Shown: piece by piece, positions 1 to 8,414 of the stretch
Position numbering within the stretch: position 1 is the first letter of the stretch
How the letters are laid out: each line of letters begins with the position of its first letter
DNA from: a virus
Length of the DNA stretch: 35,514 nt
Reading direction: 5' to 3' (one strand)
Virus record (IMG/VR): IMGVR_UViG_3300038696_000289
Coordinates: 1 to 35,514 of that record
Program-made: the position numbers and the translations under genes
The notes under the pieces: model-generated
Told to the model about the DNA's origin: nothing
What the model saw: only the letters and a program-made list of their open reading frames with translations
The model's database searches: none

Positions 1-74
1 GGTGTTAAATCCAGAGATAAAGACACTTCGGCCGCCAGTCACTTTTTCGAAACCAGCACTTGGATCGAAAGCGG
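1..74. other. Left host flank, not folP
   Basis: These 74 bp lie outside the TG terminus. Two frames stay open across the segment: a minus-strand frame reading AFDPSAGFEKVTGG and a plus-strand frame reading GVKSRDKDTSAASHFF. Neither continues FolP, although the right flank is folP and an intact insertion would predict its 3' half here. The gene is not recognised. Confidence 0.6.
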
Positions 75-120
75 TGTAAAAAAGCAGAAGGTTTAGTATC
101 TCTGGACAGAGGTTTAGTAT
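75..120 (+). other. Phage left end with two transposase-binding-like boxes
   Basis: The terminal TG is at 75-76. Two boxes share the core AGGTTTAGTAT: L1 (84-99, GCAGAAGGTTTAGTAT) and L2 (105-120, GACAGAGGTTTAGTAT), 21 bp apart. The same box occurs three times in inverted orientation at the right end. In Mu, three MuA sites lie at each end; this arrangement matches that role. Binding is inferred, not shown. Confidence 0.8.
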
Positions 121-185
121 TTTTGTGAGTTTTTGGGGCCGCTGCACGGGTGTTGCAGGACTATTTCAAAAGGCTTTAAGGGTGG

Positions 186-1184
186 CTAGAGCGGCAGGCC
201 CGTCGTGGCGCTATACATTGGCGTGCCGTCTTCTTTGGCGTAGGGCCACCACTTCTTCGCGGTGATGACGAAATCTGTCACCGTGTCTGAATTTAATGTA
301 TATAACGGACATGAAACAAAATCCATGCCAGTCAACTGAAGCTTTAGAACAGCGGAAGCGTCTGATTTTCCAGTCTCGTTTGAAGATGCATCACCACCAG
401 ATCCGCTAACATCGAAATCCAAGCCAACGTAAAGCTTCGCCGCTGGGTCAAATGGATTGTCACCACCTACCCATGTTACTTTCCCGCTGAAAATAAGAGA
501 CAGTCTTTCAGACCCTCCATTAGTGTTGGTGGGCTGTAGTCCGTAGTTGCCTTCAATGTCCGCACCATCATCGGTATCCGTTAATATCGCGTGTTCAAAC
601 GCGCTCCTATTATACAGTTGGAAAAAAGGGTCGGAGTTATAATAAAACGACGATCCATGTCCTGCTGTAGATCCTCCAAAGCTTGACCACATTCCGTATT
701 CGTTATCCATATCGTAAGCATGCTCGCCGCGGCCTCCCACTGCGTATGGGGTGGAATAATACTCTAAATCTGGCAAGTCTATCAAATAGAAGGATGGGTC
801 AGCCTCTAAACTGTAACCTCTGCGGCTATATCCATAGTCTACAAATGATGATTCAAAATAGGAAAACTTCTCGGCTGGTGGAGTCCCTGCTATGGTGGTT
901 GTCGAGGACGATCCTTCATCTGGAATATCAGTGATTTTCGACAAAGATCCAGCCGTGAACCAGCTATCCCTCACTCGATACATGATCTCGGAAAGTTGCT
1001 CCACTGTAACTTCTAATGGATATTCCGTGCCATCACCACACTCGACGCTTCCGTCTTCTGGATCGGTTCCGCCTGTCTCCCAGCCTTTGATGAACTTAAC
1101 CCTCGGCTCGGTGATAGAGACTGCGCCATTATCTTCGACCACTCGGCCTCGGCCCTTGTTTCGGAATGTCACAAAGTCACCCAT
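186..1184 (-). CDS. Putative tail-tip or tail-fibre protein, last late gene
   Basis: A 332-residue protein that is acidic and rich in Gly, Ser, Tyr and Phe. No enzyme motif is visible. The middle (residues 100-200) is unusually aromatic (FSYFESSF, SSFYYNSDPF), as seen in adhesive or receptor-binding tail proteins. It starts in a TAATG overlap with the stop of the upstream hub-like gene and has a clear GGAGG Shine-Dalgarno about 10 nt before the ATG, so the two genes are translationally coupled. It is the last gene of the leftward late unit and ends about 110 bp from the phage end. Its position after the hub gene suggests a tail-tip accessory or fibre protein; the function is inferred from place only. 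The base composition is visibly more AT-rich than the neighbouring gene, consistent with later acquisition or fast host-range evolution. Confidence 0.7.
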   Translation of the reverse strand: MGDFVTFRNKGRGRVVEDNGAVSITEPRVKFIKGWETGGTDPEDGSVECGDGTEYPLEVTVEQLSEIMYRVRDSWFTAGSLSKITDIPDEGSSSTTTIAGTPPAEKFSYFESSFVDYGYSRRGYSLEADPSFYLIDLPDLEYYSTPYAVGGRGEHAYDMDNEYGMWSSFGGSTAGHGSSFYYNSDPFFQLYNRSAFEHAILTDTDDGADIEGNYGLQPTNTNGGSERLSLIFSGKVTWVGGDNPFDPAAKLYVGLDFDVSGSGGDASSNETGKSDASAVLKLQLTGMDFVSCPLYTLNSDTVTDFVITAKKWWPYAKEDGTPMYSATTGLPL

Positions 1185-3151
1185 TACGCTGACCCTCCTT
1201 CAAATGCTGCGGTGTAGTGGTATTTTCCATTGGTAAATGACAGCACCAGCTCGCAGTTGCCTGAGCGGTATTGCGCTACGGTGTATGGGGTTTCGTCGCC
1301 GTCGCCAATCACTTCGGCGAGTAGGATGTTTGAGTATTCAATATAGGTGTCATCAATGTCCAGGGTAGTTGTGGCCAAGCCTGGGCTGGCCGAAACCTCT
1401 AGCGCAACGGGAGTTGTCGCATCGAGCACGCCTGCGGATGAATGTTTGATCTGGAGATAGGCGTAGTCGCCTGCCGCTGGCTCTGTGGTGTCCAGGTAGG
1501 TAGCCGTGTTGACGATCAGGTAGTGTCCTGCCGCGATAGTTAGCTCGCCGTCAGCGTTGATGCTGGCTGTAAATGGGGCCGTGCCGCTGCCGCCGTCGTC
1601 GGCGGTGGTTGTGTTGGGCGATTTGGTGGGGAGGTCGTTTGAGCCGCCTCCTCCGGTGCTGGCTCTTTGGGCTCCTATTGCTCCTTTGCGGGTGCGGGTG
1701 TTGCGGAGGAGCTGGAAGAGGTCTGTGGCTCCGAGGTGTTTTGCGGCGCCGAACTGGATCTGTGTGCTACCTGCATCAAGGTCATAGACTACGATGTAGA
1801 TTTGGGCGGCCATGCTGGCCCACTCGCTGCGGCCTCCGGTGACATTGAGGGTGCGGCTAATGTGGGAGATGTTCCCGGCCTCGGCTTCTTTGAGGGTTAG
1901 GGTGCCGTCGAATTGGAGGGTTGAGAAACTGGCGTGGATGGCTGCGGCTAGGCCGTCGGGGGTGGGCTCGGCGGGGCTGGCGTCGCCGATGGTGGTATAG
2001 GTTTGATTGCTGGCGTTGGTGCCTTGGACTTGGAGGCGGATGGTCTCGGTTTTAGCGGTGCCACCAGGTGGGGTGTAGGTGACGTCGGCTTTGATGATTT
2101 GGGCGTTGGCCCCGACGCCTCCCATCCAGTCGGCGATGCTGCCGGAGATGAGTTCTTTGGTGTAGGCGGTGCCGTCGTTTTCTTCTTCGTCGTCGACGGC
2201 GGTTGTGGTGGCGTTGGCGACGGTTACGGCGGTCGCGGCTTGGAGTTTTGGGTGGCGTTTTTTCCACCAGGTTGCGGAGGTCGCTTGGATGGCGGAAGTG
2301 ACGACTTTTTGGCGCACGTAGGAGACGGAGGAGCCTTGTAAATCAAAAAATAGATTGAGGGTTTTTAGGGGGTTGCTGGTGTCGCCTGCAGTGTCGGTGA
2401 TGATGTTTTTTTGCTCGTTGCCATCATAGGTGTCGTTGCGCTCGTATTGGACGACGACGCCATCGAGTTGGAGGTCATGGCGGGGGTTGATTGAGTTGTC
2501 GGCGATGATGGCATCGGAGTGGGCGATGTTGAGGGCGGGGAGACTTGCACGAGGCGCAAAATTTAGGGTCGGAATGTCGGTCGAGTAATCGAAATAGGCG
2601 ACGACGTTGGGGGTCCATCGGAGGACTCGTGTGATGACATCGGCGCAGGCGAGGGCATTCAACTCCTCGAACGGCATTTGGGTGGCGACGGCTACGGTGC
2701 CGAGTTGGAATTGTGCGTCGGTGCCGAGTTGCGTGCTGGCGTAGTTTACGGCTGCGGTGATGACTTGGCCGGAGGTGACTCGCGCCCCGGCGGAGTCGGT
2801 GCCAATTATTAGTTTGGAAAGATTTGGGGCGGCGGCCACGCCGCCGACGAAGCGCGCATATTCTTGCTGGTAGGTAACTTTTTGGAGCTGCCACCAGGGG
2901 CCGCTGATCTGGTATTGGATGCGCTCTAATGCTCCGCTGCCGATCCTTGAAATGTTAGTGCAGGTGCCTTTAAACCATTGTGCACCATCTCGGCGGATCG
3001 TGACGGCAGCGCCGTAGTCGTAAACGGGATCGGCATCGTAGGGGGCGGCCTGGGTAAATGTGAGGGTGTCGGGTGCCTGGGTGATGATTCGCAGCAGGAA
3101 CCCAGAGAGGTTGAGTTCGGCGGGGTCTTGGTTGTTAATGAGCCAGGTCAT
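1184..3151 (-). CDS. Putative tail hub / distal tail protein (gpD-like N-terminus)
   Basis: A 655-residue protein directly downstream of the tape measure gene, where siphoviruses and Mu-like phages encode the distal tail or hub proteins that form the tail tip. The N-terminus (MTWLINNQDPAELNL, then beta-rich text with ITQAPDTLTFTQ and VTIRRDGAQWFKGTCT) resembles the beta-barrel of phage late-control D / hub proteins. The C-terminal third is rich in Gly, Thr and Asp and reads like a beta-structured carbohydrate-binding or fibre domain. No catalytic motif is recognised. Only 15 bp separate it from the tape measure stop, and it overlaps the next gene in a TAATG. The hub role is inferred from position and a weak N-terminal likeness; the coding call itself is secure. 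Confidence 0.72.
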   Translation of the reverse strand: MTWLINNQDPAELNLSGFLLRIITQAPDTLTFTQAAPYDADPVYDYGAAVTIRRDGAQWFKGTCTNISRIGSGALERIQYQISGPWWQLQKVTYQQEYARFVGGVAAAPNLSKLIIGTDSAGARVTSGQVITAAVNYASTQLGTDAQFQLGTVAVATQMPFEELNALACADVITRVLRWTPNVVAYFDYSTDIPTLNFAPRASLPALNIAHSDAIIADNSINPRHDLQLDGVVVQYERNDTYDGNEQKNIITDTAGDTSNPLKTLNLFFDLQGSSVSYVRQKVVTSAIQATSATWWKKRHPKLQAATAVTVANATTTAVDDEEENDGTAYTKELISGSIADWMGGVGANAQIIKADVTYTPPGGTAKTETIRLQVQGTNASNQTYTTIGDASPAEPTPDGLAAAIHASFSTLQFDGTLTLKEAEAGNISHISRTLNVTGGRSEWASMAAQIYIVVYDLDAGSTQIQFGAAKHLGATDLFQLLRNTRTRKGAIGAQRASTGGGGSNDLPTKSPNTTTADDGGSGTAPFTASINADGELTIAAGHYLIVNTATYLDTTEPAAGDYAYLQIKHSSAGVLDATTPVALEVSASPGLATTTLDIDDTYIEYSNILLAEVIGDGDETPYTVAQYRSGNCELVLSFTNGKYHYTAAFEGGSA

Positions 3152-3166
3152 TTCGTGGGGTGCTGA

Positions 3167-5299
3167 TTAGTTGCCTAGCTGGTCGATCCGGGAGGCATTA
3201 TTATCGACCGCTGACTGGATACGGGCTTGGAGTGAGGCGTTGGCGGCGACGATGGGCCCGTGGTCGATGGTGATGGCGGCGAGGGCGTCGATGGCGGGGG
3301 AGAGGTCTGGGGCGTTGGGTGCGGTCGGGGTGTTGGACGGGGTGCTTGGCTGGGTTGGGCTTGGCTGGGTTGGGCTTGGCTGGGTTGGGCTTGGCTGGGT
3401 TGGAGCGGCTAGGGGGTTGGCGGGGTCAGTGGTGCGGCCGAAATCGTCGGAGTCTCCTAGTAATTTCCCTCCCTCGAAGAACCGCTCTTTTTTTTTGCCG
3501 TCTACGTCGATAAATTTCTCTGCGCGGACACCTTCGCGGAGTTTGCGCTTTTGTTGTTCGGCTTGGCCTACTTGGCCGGTGAGGGCGATGCGCTCGGTGA
3601 GGTCGGAGTTGTCGAGGTGGTCGGGCTTGGGTGCGTTGCGTCGTTTTTCTTCGGCGGTGGCGAGTTGCTGCTCGAGCTGGACGCGCTCTTTGGCCATGGC
3701 GACGGGATCGTAGCCGCGCTCTTCGGTGAATCCGTATTTGCGGAGGCGGTTGGCGATCTTGATTTGATCTTGCTCTGCTTTGAGTGACTCGACGCGTTGC
3801 TTGTCGCCGTCGATTTGGGCGCGGAGGATCTCGTTTTGGAGTTCAAAATTGGCGGAGATGTCATCGAGCAGATCGAGCTGCTCTTCGGTGAGGGCTACTT
3901 TTTCGAGGCCGAACGTGATGCCTTCGGCTTCGAGGGCATTAGTCGCGGCTTGCGCGGCGGTGACTTCTTGCTCTGATGCGATGCGCTCCTGGTTGTGGCC
4001 TAAGATTTTACCGAGTGAGTCGAGGAGGCGGTCGACTTTGGAGATCTGCTCGTCGTAACGGGCGATGGCCTCTTTGTCGCCACTGGAGCGGGCGGTGTTG
4101 AGTGCGCTGACGTAAACTCCTCGGCGGGCGATGGCTGCAGTGCGGACCTCTTCGAGTTCGCCGAGGTTTTGCATTTCTGCGGCCTGGGACTGGAGGTCAG
4201 AGAACTGGTCGTGGAGGAGGCCGTTGAGGGCGTCTTCGGCGGCGTTGGATTTTTTGGCGATGTCTCCGATGGCGTCGGAGAAGCCGGTGATCTCGTCGAT
4301 GGCGGTGCCGATGGCGTAGCCTCCGGCGAGCGCGGCGAGGTATGGCGTAGCTGTTTTGGCGGCGAGACCGACTGCGCGAATCCCTGCGGCGGCTTTTGGC
4401 GTGACCGCAGCAATGGCGGTGTAACCTCTCGCCATCGCTCCCAGTCCAATAAGTAAAGGACCTACCCCCGCCGCGAAGGCTCCGATGCCGACGACAATGC
4501 CGCGCATGGCGGGCGACATGCTTTGCGCGGCTTTGGCGGCATCTTTGAGGCCGCTGACGATGGGTGTGATCGCGGGCAGGAGCGATTGCCCCATGACGGT
4601 GGCCAGCTCTTTGGTTTCTTTGGCGAGGAATTTTAGGGCGTTGGCATCTGAGTCTTTGGTCTTGGCTGCATCGCCGTGGGCTTTGCTGGTGCCGTCGAGG
4701 ATGAGTTGATAGCTGACGAGGGCTCGCTCGGAGGCGGTGAGTTCGCGTTTGCCGTCGCCGATGCCTTGTTTGAATGCCTCTGCTTTGACTTTACCTGCGT
4801 TGAGGGCGACGCCGAATTGTAAGAGTGGTTCGTATTGGCCGACGAGGCCGGAGCGGATCTTGGCCAGGGCTTCGTCGACTGGGATGTTATTGAAGGATGC
4901 GAGATCACCGGCGAGGGTGACGATGCTCTTTGTCATCTCCTCGGCTTCGGCATCGGCCATGCCGAGCGGCACGAGTAGATCTTGCGTGCCGGATACGAGG
5001 TCTTGAATCTCTGCGGTGGTGGCGGGCACGCTTTCGCGTAGCTCTTTGATCCACTCATTTATCGCGCCTGCGCGGTCGCCGAAGACGGCTTCTAGCTTGG
5101 AGAGCGACTCGTTGGCGTCGGCGGCGAACTTGGCCGAGATCGCACCGAGGCCGACCAGAGGCGCTGTGACCGAGAGGCTGAGCGTCTTGCCGAGGGCGGT
5201 GGCCTTATCGCCGAGTTGATCGAGCGATTTGCCTACCTTCTCACTGCCTGAGCTGTCGCCTTTGGTGAGGATCTTGATGAGTATATCGCGGGCGGACAT
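3167..5299 (-). CDS. Tail tape measure protein
   Basis: A 710-residue tape measure protein, which sets tail length and is threaded through the tail tube before DNA ejection. Evidence: an N-terminal alpha-helical region (SARDILIKILTKGDSS, LGDKATALGKTL), the typical early text on MTKSIVTLAGDLASFNN and EALAKIRSGLVGQ found in tape measure proteins, a central hydrophobic stretch with repeated Gly/Ala (about residues 265-345), and long Glu/Gln/Lys coiled-coil sequence (about 440-590). Near the C-terminus lies a PTQPS tandem repeat. It follows a small gene that fits a tail assembly chaperone and precedes the hub-like gene, the standard order. The length would predict a short to medium non-contractile tail. 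Confidence 0.92.
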   Translation of the reverse strand: MSARDILIKILTKGDSSGSEKVGKSLDQLGDKATALGKTLSLSVTAPLVGLGAISAKFAADANESLSKLEAVFGDRAGAINEWIKELRESVPATTAEIQDLVSGTQDLLVPLGMADAEAEEMTKSIVTLAGDLASFNNIPVDEALAKIRSGLVGQYEPLLQFGVALNAGKVKAEAFKQGIGDGKRELTASERALVSYQLILDGTSKAHGDAAKTKDSDANALKFLAKETKELATVMGQSLLPAITPIVSGLKDAAKAAQSMSPAMRGIVVGIGAFAAGVGPLLIGLGAMARGYTAIAAVTPKAAAGIRAVGLAAKTATPYLAALAGGYAIGTAIDEITGFSDAIGDIAKKSNAAEDALNGLLHDQFSDLQSQAAEMQNLGELEEVRTAAIARRGVYVSALNTARSSGDKEAIARYDEQISKVDRLLDSLGKILGHNQERIASEQEVTAAQAATNALEAEGITFGLEKVALTEEQLDLLDDISANFELQNEILRAQIDGDKQRVESLKAEQDQIKIANRLRKYGFTEERGYDPVAMAKERVQLEQQLATAEEKRRNAPKPDHLDNSDLTERIALTGQVGQAEQQKRKLREGVRAEKFIDVDGKKKERFFEGGKLLGDSDDFGRTTDPANPLAAPTQPSPTQPSPTQPSPTQPSTPSNTPTAPNAPDLSPAIDALAAITIDHGPIVAANASLQARIQSAVDNNASRIDQLGN
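3346..3407 (-). repeat. 15-bp tandem repeat encoding PTQPS in the tape measure protein
   Basis: The plus-strand unit TGGGTTGGGCTTGGC occurs three times exactly (3351-3365, 3366-3380, 3381-3395), with a partial fourth copy and a related left edge. It encodes a Pro-Thr-Gln-Pro-Ser linker, so slippage changes the protein length by five residues without breaking the frame. Confidence 0.9.
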
Positions 5300-5324
5300 T
5301 TAATTGATGGCTAATGGCTGAGAG

Positions 5325-5355
5325 GATCGGTCTGATTGGTCGGATCTGACCGATC
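5325..5355. repeat. GATC nonamer array, copy 1
   Basis: GATC or GATT recurs every 9 bp: GATCGGTCT, GATTGGTCG, GATCTGACC, GATC. It fills the gap between the tail chaperone and tape measure genes and can fold on itself. Member of a nine-copy family in this phage. Confidence 0.85.
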
Positions 5356-5660
5356 TATTTTCTGGCTAAGGTCGGTGCGGCGGTTAGCCAGCCGATTGCG
5401 TATACGGTTTGGAAGACGGGCTCGAAGATCTCGGTGGCGTCGGTGTCGATGACATCGACTAGGGATTCGGGCGTGGGATACGTTTCGCGCTCGGCATCGG
5501 GGAGCGCGGCCCAGATAAGGATGAGCGAGGCGGCGTAGTCGGTGCCTGCTTCGAGGAGCCCGGAGAAGCTGAGGCCGAAGACGCCGTAGCGGAATCTTGC
5601 GTGCTTGTCGAATGTGAGGGTGGCCGGGCGGCCTGCGAGTTGGATGGTTGTAGTGTTCAT
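5355..5660 (-). CDS. Putative tail assembly chaperone (gp41-like position)
   Basis: A 101-residue protein immediately upstream of the tape measure gene, the usual place of the tail assembly chaperone that keeps the tape measure protein soluble before tube assembly. The sequence (IQLAGRPATLTFDKHARFRYGV, then YAASLILIWAALPD) has the pattern of these small proteins: a short beta hairpin, then helices ending in a tryptophan-rich segment. Its stop is at the edge of GATC array copy 1. In many phages this gene makes a longer product by ribosomal frameshifting; I see no second chaperone frame before the tape measure start, so a single product is likely. Its leader is an unusually T-rich (plus strand) tract at 5661-5690. 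Confidence 0.65.
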   Translation of the reverse strand: MNTTTIQLAGRPATLTFDKHARFRYGVFGLSFSGLLEAGTDYAASLILIWAALPDAERETYPTPESLVDVIDTDATEIFEPVFQTVYAIGWLTAAPTLARK

Positions 5661-5695
5661 TTTTTTGTTTGTTTTTTTTTTTGTTTTTTAGCTGC

Positions 5696-5815
5696 TTACA
5701 GGTTTTTGACGGCATCAGCCATACGACGACCAACCAACTCTTTCGACTCGCTGGTGTAGTGGATGTCATCACCCAAATTCACGGGTAGTTTGATTGCGGC
5801 CTCCCGTCCATTCCG
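5696..5815 (-). pseudogene. 3' remnant of an SGNH/acetylesterase-like gene
   Basis: Between the 105-residue gene and the tail chaperone gene, a minus-strand frame reads REAAIKLPVNLGDDIHYTSE and then SKELVGRRMADAVKNL before a TAA at 5696-5698. DxIHY(T) followed by a Gly-Arg-Arg helix is the C-terminal block of SGNH hydrolases and sialate O-acetylesterases, where the D and H are catalytic. No start or upstream catalytic Ser block is visible in this frame, and its 5' part overlaps the neighbouring gene in a different frame. I read it as the tail end of a deleted or frameshifted esterase gene. Moderate confidence, because only about 40 residues remain. Confidence 0.5.
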
Positions 5816-6086
5816 CTCGGGTGACAAAATTTGCGCGTTTTTCCTCTATGCTCATGTGGACATAGGGATCAGCGGCATGGTTAATTATTTCGGCGGCCTG
5901 CCCCTTTTGATCGCTCACTATGGCGACAAGGGCTGTTGTCGTCTCTTCGCGTGGCGCGTAGCGGTCATCCAGCACGAAAAACACACCGCCAAATATGCCA
6001 CCAACTACGGCAGATAGCGTCAGCATGAAATTTATAGCTGCTCGATACCACTCTATACGGGCGATTTGATCTTTGAATTTTTGCAT
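5769..6086 (-). CDS. Small membrane-anchored protein of unknown function
   Basis: A 105-residue protein with one clear transmembrane segment (about residues 18-40, INFMLTLSAVVGGIFGGVFFVL) flanked by charged residues. It is followed by a polar helix and a short block, VHMSIEEKRANFVTRAEW, similar in style to phage virion or lysis-associated small proteins that carry an HM-(S/T)-x-EEK segment. It lies between a tail-fibre-assembly-like gene and the tail chaperone. The final residues may derive from a fusion: the sequence past its TGA is an esterase-like remnant in another frame. The function is unknown; a holin or spanin-like role is possible but not supported by more than the single membrane helix. 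Confidence 0.65.
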   Translation of the reverse strand: MQKFKDQIARIEWYRAAINFMLTLSAVVGGIFGGVFFVLDDRYAPREETTTALVAIVSDQKGQAAEIINHAADPYVHMSIEEKRANFVTRAEWTGGRNQTTREFG

Positions 6087-6092
6087 TCGATT

Positions 6093-6596
6093 TTATAGTG
6101 CAGCGGGGTCGATCTGGCTGGCGGAGATGAATAGAGCATCGACCTGCGCGGAGGTGAGTCCTGCGACAGTGCCCAGGGCATCGACGATGCTGGCGGAGCG
6201 CGTATAATATTCGGCGTCGTTGACTAGGATATTTGCCACCGCTTGTTGCTCGGCGGGGAGTCCTGTGATGAGGGTAGCGAGGTCGATTCCTTGGCTGAGC
6301 AGCGCGAGTTTAAGCTGCGCCTTGGAGACTCGGGAAGGCACGACAGGCGGTGTTGGCGCGGTGATGTGAGCAATGCCCGCATCAATCTCGGACTGAGTTA
6401 TCACGCGGTCAATCAGCGTGGGCTCTCCGTCCTCGGTTGCAGGCGGGACGCTGTAGGAGAGCGTGTGCGTCTCCTGATCCCATGCTAGTAGCGTTGCGTC
6501 GTCCTCGGGGGCGAATGGCAACGGCGCGGTAAACACCTGTGTAGGGTGTCCCTTGCTGTAGATTAGGTGATTAAGATTTGCTGATACGATTTGCAT
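6093..6596 (-). CDS. Tail fibre accessory / assembly-like protein
   Basis: A 167-residue protein translated in a TAATG overlap with the large fibre-like gene upstream, with a GGAGG-type ribosome site inside that gene's end. The N-terminal half (MQIVSANLNHLIYSKGHPTQ; LLAWDQETHTLSYSVPP) fits tail-fibre-linked proteins. The C-terminal half contains RVSKAQLKLALLSQGIDLAT and a helical YYTRSASIVDALGTV segment, a pattern common in small proteins encoded just after phage tail fibre genes. The tight coupling argues for a chaperone or a fibre-tip partner of the upstream product. No catalytic motif is visible. Confidence 0.68.
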   Translation of the reverse strand: MQIVSANLNHLIYSKGHPTQVFTAPLPFAPEDDATLLAWDQETHTLSYSVPPATEDGEPTLIDRVITQSEIDAGIAHITAPTPPVVPSRVSKAQLKLALLSQGIDLATLITGLPAEQQAVANILVNDAEYYTRSASIVDALGTVAGLTSAQVDALFISASQIDPAAL

Positions 6597-8350
6597 TATA
6601 GGTTGCCTCCACGTTGGGTGAGTATTGTTAGGTCAAAATCGGACTGAGTGGTCGCTGTGATCGTGACTAAATCCTGATGAGTTGTGCCGTCGGAGCGCTG
6701 GATGATGTCAGTCCCGCCGCTCACTTCGATGTGGATTTCGCGGTAGCTTAAATTTTGCTCTACGGTCGAGTCCACGGGTATGTAGCGATTATCGACGATG
6801 ACCCCTGTGATGATGGTGTAAGGACTGAGCGTGATGACGTCCCCGAACGGGAATGAATCTGCGGAACCATCGACGTTAATGACGCGGATATTGCCAAAGT
6901 CTCGCGGTGCTAGGTGCCCGTCGGTCAGGCTGGCAAGCGCATCGTAGCGATTAGTTGATAGATCGCGGTGTTGTGCGCCGTTGCCCTCTGTTAGTGGCAA
7001 TGATGCAACCGCGCCTAATCTCGTTACTTCAATCGCGGTTATCGCAAAAGCACCACCCTCAGTCATCCCACGGATATTGATTCTACCATCAGTCCCACTA
7101 GATACAACTCCTTCAAAGACCGTCTCACCATCAGTCAGTGTAAATGTGTCAATATGACTATTTCCAACGAATAGACCAACAGATGCGTTCTGGACACAGG
7201 TCAAACGCACGGTGCCTCCGCTGCTAGTAATCACCAATCGGACAGATTGACCTGCTACTAGCCCAACGGAGCGGATCAGTGAACTGTCATTGTCCGCATC
7301 ATAGTTCCATGCGTTGCCGCTAAAAGTAAATGCGCTGTTTGAAGTAGAAAAAGAATCGCCGTCGGCTGTAAAGTCGCTAGAGTAAATTAAGCTACCCCAT
7401 TGATTAACAGGATTTTGAGCCAACCAACTCGGCACCCCGTATGTTGCAATCGCGGCAATCTGCGTGCCTGTTAGCGAGGTATTATACAGAGCCATGCCTG
7501 AGATGATCGCGCCTGCTGCGACAGTCGATACCGTATCAAGATTAACATCGCCAGATAGCACTTGGCTGGCTCCTGTGGACACGCCGTTGACGAAAACACT
7601 CAGGGCAGTGCCTGTGCGGGTGAGTGCCACCTCGGCACGCCCTGCGATGGTCGCGGTGTAGGTGCGAGTCGTCGCGCCAAGGGTTACAGTGATGTCGCCC
7701 GCATTGACCTCGATAGTGGTATCTGTGCCGCTGATACGGATGCCAGTGGATGCAGTAAATACGAAGGCAAAGTCGCCCGCGAGCGTCGGCAGTGTGCTGA
7801 TGTCGATAGTGTCAGCGACTTGCAGGGCACGGCCAGCCGCGTAAGTCTTATTGTTGAGCTCGGTGACGGTATCTGCGTCCGTTTGCGTTATCGCGGCGGC
7901 GAGCGCGGTGAGCTCGTCCTGGATGACTGCATCGGAGGCTAGGATTTGTGCCCGAGTGAATCCGGTATTCTCATCGAGCAGATCTACGCCTCGGGCGTCG
8001 TTCAGATTACTAAGAAACTCAGGGAAGGTCGATTGATCAACACCGCCTGCTGCACCCCATACGACGGGCTGCTGGGTGACAGGTGACGTAGCTTCAGAGA
8101 TGATTACTTCACCAAACCCACTGCCAGTGTCGAGCAGCGCGGCGGTGCCGATCTCGCTGTCGAGGGTTGCGCCGGCGGGCAGGTCGGCGGTAGTGAGGGT
8201 GACTGCTCCAGTGAGGTTGAGGGTAGTGGGCTCAGTTAAGGTGCCGTCGGCAGGGTTGTAGCGCACGGCGGCGGACTGGGCGGCTGCTCCAGCTGCTAGG
8301 GCTAGGAGCGAGTAGGTAATGGCTGCAAGGAGCTTGTATGGTGTTTTCAT
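6596..8350 (-). CDS. LamG-like tail fibre / receptor-binding protein with a Sec-type signal
   Basis: A 584-residue, beta-rich, Thr/Gly/Asp-rich protein. Residues 1-25 (KTPYKLLAAITYSLLALAAG, then AAAQS) form a textbook Sec signal peptide with a basic start, a hydrophobic core and an AxA-type cleavage site. Residues about 180-310 (FAFVFTASTGIRISG; AGRAEVALTRTGTALSVFVNG; GMALYNTSLTGTQIAAI) match the pattern of LamG/concanavalin carbohydrate-binding folds. The remainder continues with jelly-roll-like text. The position in the tail module and the coupled fibre-accessory gene point to a host-range protein. The signal peptide is unusual for a virion tail protein and suggests capture of a secreted host protein, or display on the infected cell. 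Confidence 0.78.
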   Translation of the reverse strand: MKTPYKLLAAITYSLLALAAGAAAQSAAVRYNPADGTLTEPTTLNLTGAVTLTTADLPAGATLDSEIGTAALLDTGSGFGEVIISEATSPVTQQPVVWGAAGGVDQSTFPEFLSNLNDARGVDLLDENTGFTRAQILASDAVIQDELTALAAAITQTDADTVTELNNKTYAAGRALQVADTIDISTLPTLAGDFAFVFTASTGIRISGTDTTIEVNAGDITVTLGATTRTYTATIAGRAEVALTRTGTALSVFVNGVSTGASQVLSGDVNLDTVSTVAAGAIISGMALYNTSLTGTQIAAIATYGVPSWLAQNPVNQWGSLIYSSDFTADGDSFSTSNSAFTFSGNAWNYDADNDSSLIRSVGLVAGQSVRLVITSSGGTVRLTCVQNASVGLFVGNSHIDTFTLTDGETVFEGVVSSGTDGRINIRGMTEGGAFAITAIEVTRLGAVASLPLTEGNGAQHRDLSTNRYDALASLTDGHLAPRDFGNIRVINVDGSADSFPFGDVITLSPYTIITGVIVDNRYIPVDSTVEQNLSYREIHIEVSGGTDIIQRSDGTTHQDLVTITATTQSDFDLTILTQRGGNL

Positions 8351-8368
8351 GACTATTTATTTAGGTTA

Positions 8369-8390
8369 GATCGGACTGATCGGTCGGATC
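8369..8390. repeat. GATC nonamer array, copy 2
   Basis: GATCGGACT, GATCGGTCG, GATC with an exact 9-bp period, followed by a T run on the plus strand. It sits in the gap between two tail genes. Confidence 0.85.
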
Positions 8391-8414
8391 TTTTTTATTG
8401 AGTGTGAGCTTATG

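Noticed and set aside
1-74. Left flank as the continuation of folP
   Set aside because: None of the six frames gives TRPG or later FolP motifs.
75-1184. Invertible tail-fibre segment (Mu G/gin type)
   Set aside because: No serine recombinase gene and no inverted gix-like pairs are seen; only one fibre version is present.
2003-2341. Gly/Val-rich plus-strand frames across the hub and tape measure genes
   Set aside because: They are antisense shadows of codon-biased minus-strand genes and have no family pattern.
5311-5772. Arg/His-rich minus-strand frame across the tail chaperone gene
   Set aside because: Low-complexity shadow of the chaperone frame; the true frame reads a sensible small protein.
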